From contig NZ_JBAKFX010000111.1 in assembly GCF_037577855.1 (NCBI RefSeq), forward strand, positions 1-5,264: a DNA stretch of 5,264 nt, in the 5' to 3' direction. The position numbers and the translations under genes are program-made. The notes under the pieces were generated by a model. That model saw only the letters and a program-made list of their open reading frames with translations, did no database searches and had not been told where the DNA came from. The stretch's first letter is position 1. Each line of letters opens with the position of its first letter. Of the stretch, positions 1 through 5,264 are shown piece by piece. Source of the stretch: Dethiothermospora halolimnae (GTDB lineage Bacteria > Bacillota > Clostridia > Tissierellales > VENL01).

Positions 1-222
1 AGGTTAGACATTATACTTCTTTTCAAAATTAGTTAACATCTTATCTCATATTTATACGACGCTAGTCGCTTTTAAAAATTTTCGGATGAAAGTTTTGGTT
101 TGAATAAATCTTCATGCGATTCCCGTGGAATTTTCATATTAAGTCTTGACATTATGTGAACTATTTATTATTATATATTGTTTTATGATATTTCTCAATT
201 GAATATTGTTTAGACACTAAAA
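1..222. other. Gene-free region downstream of the large gene
   Basis: No gene is supported here. The part at about 55-130 is visibly less AT-rich than its surroundings. It holds a 26-codon minus-strand ORF (152 to 72, beginning MSRLNMKIPRESHEDLF) with no ribosome-binding site and a stop just upstream, and a small hairpin CGAC-GCTA-GTCG at 58-69. The 8-mer GACATTAT occurs at 7-14 and 148-155. This may be remnant DNA of a lost gene or element. No transposase fragment or terminal inverted repeats are recognisable. Confidence 0.5.
146..174 (+). promoter_or_regulatory. Near-consensus sigma-A promoter on the plus strand
   Basis: TTGACA (146-151), exactly 17 bases, then TATTAT (169-174): 11 of 12 consensus positions with ideal spacing. 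No plus-strand gene follows. The next structure is the hairpin at 223-259, then the convergent large gene. It may drive a short RNA or antisense transcript, or may be a chance match. Confidence 0.45.
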
Positions 223-259
223 TAGCTTAGTTTTTATAACATAAATAAAAACTAAGCTA
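219..259 (-). terminator. Rho-independent terminator of the large secreted-protein gene
   Basis: Arms 223-237 and 245-259 form a perfect 15-bp stem (TAGCTTAGTTTTTAT with its complement) around a 7-base loop. On the minus strand it starts 14 bases after the TAG stop codon of the large gene and is followed by TTTT (222-219). The U-tract is short. On the plus strand the stem is followed by CTTTATAAT, so weak bidirectional termination is possible. Confidence 0.85.
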
Positions 260-273
260 CTTTATAATACTTC

Positions 274-3200
274 CTAATTATTAATTATCTGGCTTTTGAT
301 AGGTAGAGGATCTACTATTTCTATAGTACCAGTTCCACAAGATTGTAAGTAAGCATCGTCTCCTTGTGGGTGCTCATCTCTATCATAAACATAGCCTTTA
401 AATTCTTCTGTTTCATAAGTTATTTTAATAGTATTATTTACTGCTCTTTCATCTGTATAAATTCTATTATTTGTTTCTCCAAAATCATCAGATTCAAATC
501 TCGGTCTAAATCTTTTGATTTGATGTGAGGAAGAACCTTTTCTATAATATGGTCTAGCATAATGTTTCTCTATATCAAGCCCTGCCCCTTTTACACTATA
601 ATCTTCCATGGAAGGTGGAGAACTTGGTACTCTAACATAACCTGGACTTCTTGTTATAACATTACCACAAACTCCTCCATGTGGGGATGGTGGTGGCATA
701 TTATCTCTATTAGTATAGTATTCTGTTTCTATATAGAAGTCAAACCATTGTCCTGCTATAACTTTTCCTTTTCTACCTGTTATATCTACATATCTTCCAC
801 CTGTTGATGGAGAAGCAAACATTACTCTGGCTTCAAATGTTTCATAGAAACTTTTATCATATTCATCATTACCGTGAACTATAACATCTTCGGCATAAGG
901 ATCGCACCATTTAATCGTCTTTGAACCATTCTCTGTTTGAACAGTTTTGGAATGTTGAACTCCTCCTACACCTTTATGATAATAAAATGTAACTGGACCC
1001 CAATTTATCCTCTTTCTAATGTATTCACATTCAAATTCTTGTTCTCTGTCAGGCTTATGTTTTATTACTTTAAAGTTATCACCTTTCCAATTGTCTTTGT
1101 AAGGTAAAGCCCTAAATCCACTAGGACCTCCATTCTTATCATTTCCATCTGTTTCATATTTTGTTTCAATATACTGTTTATCTGCATTTATAATAGCTTG
1201 AACAGAATGATTACCTTCTCTAACATATCTCTTATCAATTTTTCCATTTATATTAACTGTACTTCCAGATTTATTAAAATGTACTAAATCATATTTTTTA
1301 TTATTATTAATTCTAACTGCTTTGCCATCTATAAGAACAATAAATTTAACATTATCAACATTTTGTAAGTTAGGAAAATCACTCTCCATATGAGCTTTTG
1401 CTGTATAGCCAAAGCTTTGTTCTTTAGAATACTCATCCTCTGCCAAAGTTATATTAGGAGGATTTACCTCAAAGCTTCTTAAAACTAGATTAAATACACA
1501 TTTATATATCTTTAAGATTGAATCATCATCTTCATAATCATTTAAGCCCATTTCTTTATATTTTTTAGGGACTTGAGCTAATAAATCAAATTTGAAATCT
1601 ACTCCCTTTAGTTCTCTTAACCAATATTCAGCTACTCTATTATTTTTATTTAACGTTATTGGTACTGTTAAAGTTTTAGTTTCAATCGAACCATCTGTCC
1701 TTTTAATATATAAATTAACTTCTGGATTTACTACTTCTTTTTCTCCATCTGTTTTTTCCATTTTTACATAAACATCATATCCTGTCACTTCAGGATAAGA
1801 ATTAGTAGGCTTAAAAAAGTAAGTTGAGCTATCAGGATTTTTAGTATTAAATAACTCTCCATCGGTACTATATAATTTAAGTGCTGTTATAGCTAAATTT
1901 TCTCTTCCATTTATGGGGAACTCCAATCTCCTAACATCATCTTTTTTTATATATACATTATCTATACCATCGTACATATTAGGAATAAAGCTTGTTAAAA
2001 TTAGTTTTGTTTTACTAAGTTCTAATGGAATGTGAATATCTATTACATACTCAGATTCTTCTTGTGGTTGTAATATTTTAGGTGTTTCAGGATTTATAAT
2101 ATCTCCTATTGTGCTATCTCTAGCTATTCCGAAATATTGACTTTCTAAATTATTTACTAAGCCCGAATTAATTATATTGTTAGTAGGGTTTTTACCTACA
2201 TTTTTAATTTTAATATATGCTTTATAAGATTTATTTCTTTCTACTCCCTGTTCTTTTGTTATTGTATTGCCTTCATCATCTAGTAATTTAAATTCAGTTA
2301 TGATTAAATCGCTCGGGTTTTTAGGTTCTACTTTAAATGTAATACTACTTTCGTCATCTTCTTTTTTCTGGTTATCATTTTTAACTTGGTCTGTACTTCT
2401 ATAATAATTTTTTTGATAGGGGAACTGCCCTGTAAATGTTATTTGCTTTAATGGATTGCCATCCTCTGTGTATTCTGGGACTGTATAATCTATCTTATAA
2501 ATAGCTATATTTTTAGGATTATCTAAGTTTATATTATCTCCTTCAACTCTAAAACCATCTTTTGCTACTCTTTTTAAGCTTGTTCTAGGATGATTTTCGC
2601 TTTCTATAAGTGGTACAAAATCATCTGCGTGGGAATAATCTTTATTGTTATTAAAAAATATATAGTTATTAATCTTAATCCCTTTATTGTATGTTCCTTC
2701 TTCACCTTGGCTATTCTCAAAGCCTACAAAAAACTTTTGTGTTATTTCCTGCCCTGCTTTTAAGATGTCTGTTTCTGGATTTAATTTCTTCCCTGTTTCT
2801 TTGTCTATAATTTCTACAGTGTTATAATTTCCAATAGGGTAATCTTTGCTTGCTATTCTCAGATTTTTTAAAGAAGTAAAACGTGGTGTTTGTATGCCAC
2901 TATAATATCTTCCATTGTAATGTATTTCGTAAGCCTTTCCATAACTATTATAGGAAGGTATAGATATAACACTAAAATATTTAAAAAACATTTTTGTTTG
3001 GTTTTGTAATGTTGGATTTAACCCTTTTAATCTACATTTTTGTTGCATAACGTTTTCTAGATTATTATTAAAAGCTTTAAATGTAGAATACCATAATTGC
3101 CATTTTTCCCCTACTTTGCCTGTTTGCTCAAATTCTTTTTTAAATCTTTTATTAAAAGCACCTTCCACAATACCAAACCTACCCAATTTCCAAGGTTCAG

Positions 3201-3864
3201 CAATTATGCTATTTCTAATTGAGTAAGCACCTTTTCCAACATCTCTGGTAAATGCAAAATTCCCTTGTGTTTGGCCTAAATAGCTCATGCTGTATCTCCA
3301 ATTCCCTGCTATACTGCCATCGCTCCAAAATTGTTTTTTAGAATTTGCTTTATTGTCTATAACTAAATTATAAAGATCTCCAGTTGTGTCTTTAAAATTC
3401 CAGTTAGGTTTATTTACATAACCTTTTTTAACCCTACTATCTGCTGGGTACTTTAAAGGGTATTTTCTTTTTAAACTATGTATATAACTTCCTCCTGTGT
3501 GATTGTATGTATTCATATAAACATCTAACATATCATATAAATTTTCTGGTTTTTTTAATGGAGAATAATTTGTATAATCACCTTTGTTGTTTGTAGTTGT
3601 ATACATATGCTGTCCATTCCGCATATAGACTTCCCTGTCCATTAATTTTAGAAAAAGTGCATCCCCATCTGTAATCTCAAATAAGTTCCATTCATGACTT
3701 TTCCCAGTATAAGGCTCTTTAAAACTTTGTTTAATTGGCATAACATCCCCATTTTCTAAAACTAAGCCCTCCTCATTTTTATTCTTTTTATCAAAATTAT
3801 CTGCATATAAACTTGTACTTGTAGCAATACATATTATAATAACTGTTAATATTAATTTTTTCAC
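274..3864 (-). CDS. Large secreted multidomain protein of unknown function with tandem CARDB/Ig-like domains
   Basis: I do not recognise this 1196-residue protein as a named family. It starts at a GTG codon preceded by AAGGAGG at 8 nt spacing. Residues 1-21 form a signal peptide (MKK, hydrophobic core LILTVIIICIAT, cleavage after SLYA), so it is exported; C12 is not in a lipobox. Residues 25-345 are polar and rich in Tyr, Trp, Asn and Lys. Residues 348-490 look beta-rich. A charged linker (about 493-507) leads to three similar units beginning near 519 (DLIITEFKLLDDEG), 656 (NLAITALKLYSTDG) and 792 (NLVLRSFEV), which resemble CARDB/Ig-like adhesion modules. Residues 905-1196 form a separate C-terminal region with cysteines at 946, 987, 1066 and 1176 and a Pro/Gly-rich segment near 1056-1085. 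There is no LPXTG, SLH or C-terminal membrane segment and no obvious catalytic motif. It lies 57 bases downstream of another exported protein, with a terminator between. A surface or extracellular matrix/adhesin-like role is inference. Confidence 0.9.
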   Translation of the reverse strand: MKKLILTVIIICIATSTSLYADNFDKKNKNEEGLVLENGDVMPIKQSFKEPYTGKSHEWNLFEITDGDALFLKLMDREVYMRNGQHMYTTTNNKGDYTNYSPLKKPENLYDMLDVYMNTYNHTGGSYIHSLKRKYPLKYPADSRVKKGYVNKPNWNFKDTTGDLYNLVIDNKANSKKQFWSDGSIAGNWRYSMSYLGQTQGNFAFTRDVGKGAYSIRNSIIAEPWKLGRFGIVEGAFNKRFKKEFEQTGKVGEKWQLWYSTFKAFNNNLENVMQQKCRLKGLNPTLQNQTKMFFKYFSVISIPSYNSYGKAYEIHYNGRYYSGIQTPRFTSLKNLRIASKDYPIGNYNTVEIIDKETGKKLNPETDILKAGQEITQKFFVGFENSQGEEGTYNKGIKINNYIFFNNNKDYSHADDFVPLIESENHPRTSLKRVAKDGFRVEGDNINLDNPKNIAIYKIDYTVPEYTEDGNPLKQITFTGQFPYQKNYYRSTDQVKNDNQKKEDDESSITFKVEPKNPSDLIITEFKLLDDEGNTITKEQGVERNKSYKAYIKIKNVGKNPTNNIINSGLVNNLESQYFGIARDSTIGDIINPETPKILQPQEESEYVIDIHIPLELSKTKLILTSFIPNMYDGIDNVYIKKDDVRRLEFPINGRENLAITALKLYSTDGELFNTKNPDSSTYFFKPTNSYPEVTGYDVYVKMEKTDGEKEVVNPEVNLYIKRTDGSIETKTLTVPITLNKNNRVAEYWLRELKGVDFKFDLLAQVPKKYKEMGLNDYEDDDSILKIYKCVFNLVLRSFEVNPPNITLAEDEYSKEQSFGYTAKAHMESDFPNLQNVDNVKFIVLIDGKAVRINNNKKYDLVHFNKSGSTVNINGKIDKRYVREGNHSVQAIINADKQYIETKYETDGNDKNGGPSGFRALPYKDNWKGDNFKVIKHKPDREQEFECEYIRKRINWGPVTFYYHKGVGGVQHSKTVQTENGSKTIKWCDPYAEDVIVHGNDEYDKSFYETFEARVMFASPSTGGRYVDITGRKGKVIAGQWFDFYIETEYYTNRDNMPPPSPHGGVCGNVITRSPGYVRVPSSPPSMEDYSVKGAGLDIEKHYARPYYRKGSSSHQIKRFRPRFESDDFGETNNRIYTDERAVNNTIKITYETEEFKGYVYDRDEHPQGDDAYLQSCGTGTIEIVDPLPIKSQIINN

Positions 3865-3872
3865 AAAATTGT

Positions 3873-3879
3873 CCTCCTT
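3873..3879 (-). promoter_or_regulatory. Ribosome-binding site that decides the GTG start of the large gene
   Basis: AAGGAGG on the minus strand ends 8 nt before GTG at 3864-3862. An ATG just upstream (overlapping the site: ATGAAAGGAGG) is in another frame, so GTG is the start. The next residues (KKLILTVIIICI) give a normal signal peptide, supporting this choice. Confidence 0.85.
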
Positions 3880-3905
3880 TCATTTTTTTATATAAATTTA
3901 ATAAT

Positions 3906-3940
3906 AAAAAAGACAGTTTCTTTAATTAACTGCCTTTTTT
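3906..3940 (-). terminator. Intrinsic terminator between the two exported-protein genes
   Basis: Arms 3928-3940 and 3906-3918 form a 13-bp stem around a 9-base loop. On the minus strand it reads AAAAAAGGCAGUU, loop, AACUGUCUUUUUU. One pair is G·U on the minus-strand RNA but would be an A·C mismatch on the plus strand, so the structure is better in the direction of the genes. It has a run of six T at its 3' side. The stem begins inside the last codons of the smaller gene, and the stop codon (3922-3924) lies in the loop. It should end most transcripts of that gene, leaving the large gene to read-through or its own promoter. Confidence 0.8.
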
Positions 3941-4818
3941 ATCTTTACTTGCACTCCTATATTTTGTTTGTAAAATATATATTTGTAATCTCCATAAGTT
4001 AGCCATTTGTTTGTTATAGCCAATTTACCATCTCCGTTAAAGCCGTTGTCTAGTCTTCTAAATATTTCATTTCCTGTTTTAGTATTAGATGAATGTTGAA
4101 GTAGTTTTTTTGCTACTTGTCCATTTTCTCCATCAATGCTAGTAATTGTTAAATCGTAGTATTTTGACTTAGGAAAATAGAAGTACATTATAGCACCCGC
4201 AGGTCCTAAAATTCCCTTATCATCAAAAGTAATTTCCCCATTTTTTATCCAATATTTCTTTCTTCCATATTTTTTAGTTTTGGAAAATTGAGAGAAATAT
4301 TTTTTAAGCTCAGGATCTTTATCAAATTGAATTGGTTTATCGGAGGAAGTTTTATCCTCTTTAATTTCTGGAGCTTCAAGATTTCTAAAAATATCTATTT
4401 TGTGATAACCTTTAAAGCTGTATTTCACTTCATAATCGAAAATTTCAGAAATAAATCTTAAAGGTAAATAAGTTCTTCCATCTTTTAGAATTGCTGGGGT
4501 GTCCATATTAGTTATGGAATTTGGACTTGTAATAATATTGCTTCCAATAATTAGTTTGTGTTCCCCTTCTATAATAACTTCCTGCTTAGCACCATTCCAA
4601 TCTACTTTTTTACCTAAACCCTCTACAACTGCTCTAGCTGGAACAAGGGTTCTACTATCACTGTTTATAAACGGTTCTCCATATTCATCAGAAATCTTAA
4701 GCTCCTGATTATCTATAAAGATTTTTATATCTGCTTGTTTTTCCTTTGCGTATATGCTATTTCCTGCTAAAATTACTATTAAAAATACTAATATACTTGT
4801 TAATGCTAACTTTTTCAT
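3922..4818 (-). CDS. Secreted protein with copper amine oxidase N-terminal-like domain
   Basis: This 298-residue protein starts at ATG with an AGGAGG site 9 nt upstream. Residues 1-24 are a signal peptide (MKKLALTS, hydrophobic core ILVFLIVILAG, cleavage after SIYA). Residues about 31-143 fit the 'copper amine oxidase N-terminal' family (PF07833 type). They contain the paired signatures SRTLVPARAVVEGLG..VDW (55-74) and GRTYLPLRFISEIFDYEVKY (114-133), which resemble each other as the family's internal repeat does. Despite its name, the domain has no catalytic amine oxidase part here and no copper site is visible. In clostridia and relatives it is common as a non-catalytic module of exported and wall-associated proteins. 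Residues about 150-165 are a charged linker. Residues 166-298 are basic and aromatic-rich (for example YGRKKYWIKNGEITFDD, GPAGAIMYFYFPKSKYYDL) and I do not recognise them. It is upstream of, and co-directional with, the 1196-residue exported protein, and a shared surface role is inference. Confidence 0.93.
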   Translation of the reverse strand: MKKLALTSILVFLIVILAGNSIYAKEKQADIKIFIDNQELKISDEYGEPFINSDSRTLVPARAVVEGLGKKVDWNGAKQEVIIEGEHKLIIGSNIITSPNSITNMDTPAILKDGRTYLPLRFISEIFDYEVKYSFKGYHKIDIFRNLEAPEIKEDKTSSDKPIQFDKDPELKKYFSQFSKTKKYGRKKYWIKNGEITFDDKGILGPAGAIMYFYFPKSKYYDLTITSIDGENGQVAKKLLQHSSNTKTGNEIFRRLDNGFNGDGKLAITNKWLTYGDYKYIFYKQNIGVQVKIKKAVN

Positions 4819-4827
4819 ATTTTTTAA

Positions 4828-4834
4828 CCTCCTT
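4828..4834 (-). promoter_or_regulatory. Ribosome-binding site of the copper amine oxidase-like domain gene
   Basis: AAGGAGG on the minus strand lies 9 nt before ATG at 4818-4816. It sits inside a 14-base sequence (4821-4834) that occurs again exactly at 5000-5013. A 10-codon ORF (MFYTNKLKGG, 4856 to 4824) runs through the site and stops 5 nt before the ATG. It has no good site of its own and is probably chance. Confidence 0.85.
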
Positions 4835-4953
4835 TTAATTTGTTTGTATAGAACATAATTTCTTTTGTTTTTTTATCTATATTATATTTTAGATATTTTT
4901 AAGATTTTTATAACAAAATTATGCTCTATAACCACCTTTTTTAAATATTTTTT

Positions 4954-4966
4954 ATACTCTTAGTAT
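4954..4966. repeat. Short inverted repeat overlapping the candidate -10 region
   Basis: ATACT (4954-4958), three bases, then AGTAT (4962-4966) form a small dyad. It overlaps the candidate -10 (4962-4967) and transcription start, with the palindrome TCTTAAGA (4968-4975) directly beside it. It could be an operator, but is short enough to be chance. Confidence 0.25.
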
Positions 4967-4990
4967 GTCTTAAGAATGTTTATTTTTCAA
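4962..4990 (-). promoter_or_regulatory. Candidate sigma-A promoter for the copper amine oxidase-like domain gene
   Basis: On the minus strand TTGAAA (4990-4985) is followed after 17 bases by CATACT (4967-4962). That is 5 of 6 and 4 of 6 matches to the consensus, with ideal spacing. Transcription would start near 4955, giving a 5' untranslated leader of about 135 bases. In DNA this AT-rich such matches occur by chance, and a second weak option exists nearer the gene (TTGTTA 4916-4911, 17 bases, TCTAAA 4893-4888). Confidence 0.4.
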
Positions 4991-4999
4991 CCTTTTTAG

Positions 5000-5013
5000 T
5001 TTTTAACCTCCTT
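5000..5013 (-). repeat. Second copy of the 14-base ribosome-binding region, with no start codon
   Basis: AAGGAGGTTAAAAA on the minus strand is an exact repeat of 4834-4821, which precedes the start codon of the copper amine oxidase-like domain gene. Similarity goes on beyond it: AATT on the upstream side, and CTAAAAAGGTT here against ATATGAAAAAGTT there. Here no ATG, GTG or TTG falls 5-12 nt after the site. It looks like a decayed or duplicated translation start, or a regulatory element. Confidence 0.5.
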
Positions 5014-5226
5014 AAATTATTAAACCTTTTTATTGGTTTTATAATAATGTAGCATTTATATATTGTAGATAAATAAAATATATTTAAAAGAGAAATTTTG
5101 AATATTTTACTTATATAAGCATATAGTATATTAATCAAAAATAATTCTTTTTTCTTTTCTTTTTTATCATTTTTTATTTTCTTTTTTAAAAATCGCAAGG
5201 GGAAAGGAAAGAAGCATTATATACAC

Positions 5227-5254
5227 GTTATATTTATTCACACACATTTCTCAA
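5227..5254 (-). promoter_or_regulatory. Candidate distal promoter at the right edge of the window
   Basis: On the minus strand TTGAGA (5254-5249) is followed after 16 bases by TATAAC (5232-5227), each 5 of 6 to consensus. A perfect TATAAT occurs at 5221-5216 but has no -35 at proper distance. If used, it would give the downstream gene a leader of about 400 bases. This is sequence matching only. Confidence 0.35.
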
Positions 5255-5264
5255 AATTTTTTCA

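Larger units (their letters stand above)
4835..5264. other. AT-rich intergenic leader without a supported gene
   Basis: This stretch upstream of the copper amine oxidase-like domain gene holds the candidate promoters, the dyad and the repeated ribosome-binding region listed separately. It also has a strand-switching tract: nearly pure pyrimidines on the plus strand at about 5144-5187, then purine-rich at 5199-5214 (AGGGGAAAGGAAAGAA). The only sizeable open frame (minus, 5198-4980, 72 codons from TTG) lacks a ribosome-binding site and has a Lys/Ile/Phe/Tyr-heavy composition expected of random AT-rich DNA, so it is not called as a gene. I see no riboswitch class that I can name. Confidence 0.6.

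Noticed and set aside
562..807. Plus-strand ORF of 81 codons
   Set aside because: It lies entirely antisense within the C-terminal part of the large gene, has no ribosome-binding site, and reads as a Trp/Cys/Tyr/Ile-rich translation typical of a shadow frame.
3829..3831. Lipoprotein anchoring of the large protein through Cys12
   Set aside because: The residues before Cys12 (LTVIIIC) do not form a lipobox, and a normal signal peptidase I site (SLYA) follows.
4499..4708. Plus-strand ORF of 69 codons
   Set aside because: It is antisense to the copper amine oxidase-type domain, whose protein motifs show the minus frame is the real one; no ribosome-binding site.
4497..4728. Copper-dependent amine oxidase enzyme
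   Set aside because: Only the non-catalytic N-terminal-type domain is present. There is no catalytic domain, topaquinone-forming Tyr motif or His copper ligands, so enzymatic activity is not supported.
4824..4856. Ten-codon ORF (MFYTNKLKGG) ending 5 nt before the ATG of the smaller gene
   Set aside because: It could be a leader peptide overlapping the ribosome-binding site, but it has no good site of its own, and short frames like this are common by chance.
4980..5198. Minus-strand ORF of 72 codons with a hydrophobic stretch
   Set aside because: TTG start with only pyrimidines upstream instead of a ribosome-binding site, and a composition (Lys, Ile, Phe, Tyr, Leu) expected from AT-rich noncoding DNA. 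It also runs through the repeated AAGGAGG region and a candidate promoter.
1..5264. CRISPR array, tRNA, rRNA or complete insertion sequence
   Set aside because: No regularly spaced repeats, no cloverleaf-like sequence and no transposase motif or terminal inverted repeats were seen on either strand.

Overview
The window is AT-rich, with strong AGGAGG ribosome-binding sites, AGA/TTA/ATA-biased codons and Gram-positive-type signal peptides. This points to a low-GC Firmicute, most likely a Clostridium-like anaerobe. That assignment rests on composition and protein style only; there is no rRNA or tRNA marker.

Two genes are present, both on the minus strand and read right to left. The first (4818 to 3922) encodes a 298-residue exported protein with a 'copper amine oxidase N-terminal'-type domain and an unrecognised lysine/aromatic-rich C-terminal half. 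The second (3864 to 274) starts at a GTG codon 57 bases downstream and encodes a 1196-residue exported multidomain protein. It has an aromatic-rich N-terminal region, a beta-rich segment, about three tandem CARDB/Ig-like beta domains, and a C-terminal domain with four cysteines. It has no sortase motif, no C-terminal anchor and no recognisable catalytic site. The two signal-peptide starts are near copies (MKKLALT and MKKLILT, 17 of 21 bases identical), so the proteins are probably exported together and may act together at the cell surface. Their actual function is not recognisable from sequence.

Region by region: 1-222 is a gene-free stretch downstream of the large gene, with a 26-codon unexplained ORF on the minus strand and a near-consensus plus-strand promoter. 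At 219-259 is a 15-bp terminator hairpin closing the large gene, followed by that gene (274-3864). The 57-base spacer after it carries the GTG-deciding ribosome-binding site. At 3906-3940 is a 13-bp terminator hairpin that runs into the last codons of the smaller gene (3922-4818). The last part, 4819-5264, is a long AT-rich leader with candidate promoters, a small dyad, a 14-bp copy of the smaller gene's own ribosome-binding region, and a polypurine/polypyrimidine tract.

The terminator between the two co-directional genes suggests that the smaller gene is the main product of the upstream promoter and the large gene is made at a lower level by read-through or from a weak promoter of its own. 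The most unusual items are the unclassified architecture of the large protein, the intergenic terminator, the duplicated ribosome-binding region in the leader, and a promoter/terminator pair on the plus strand that could make a roughly 80-90 nt RNA.
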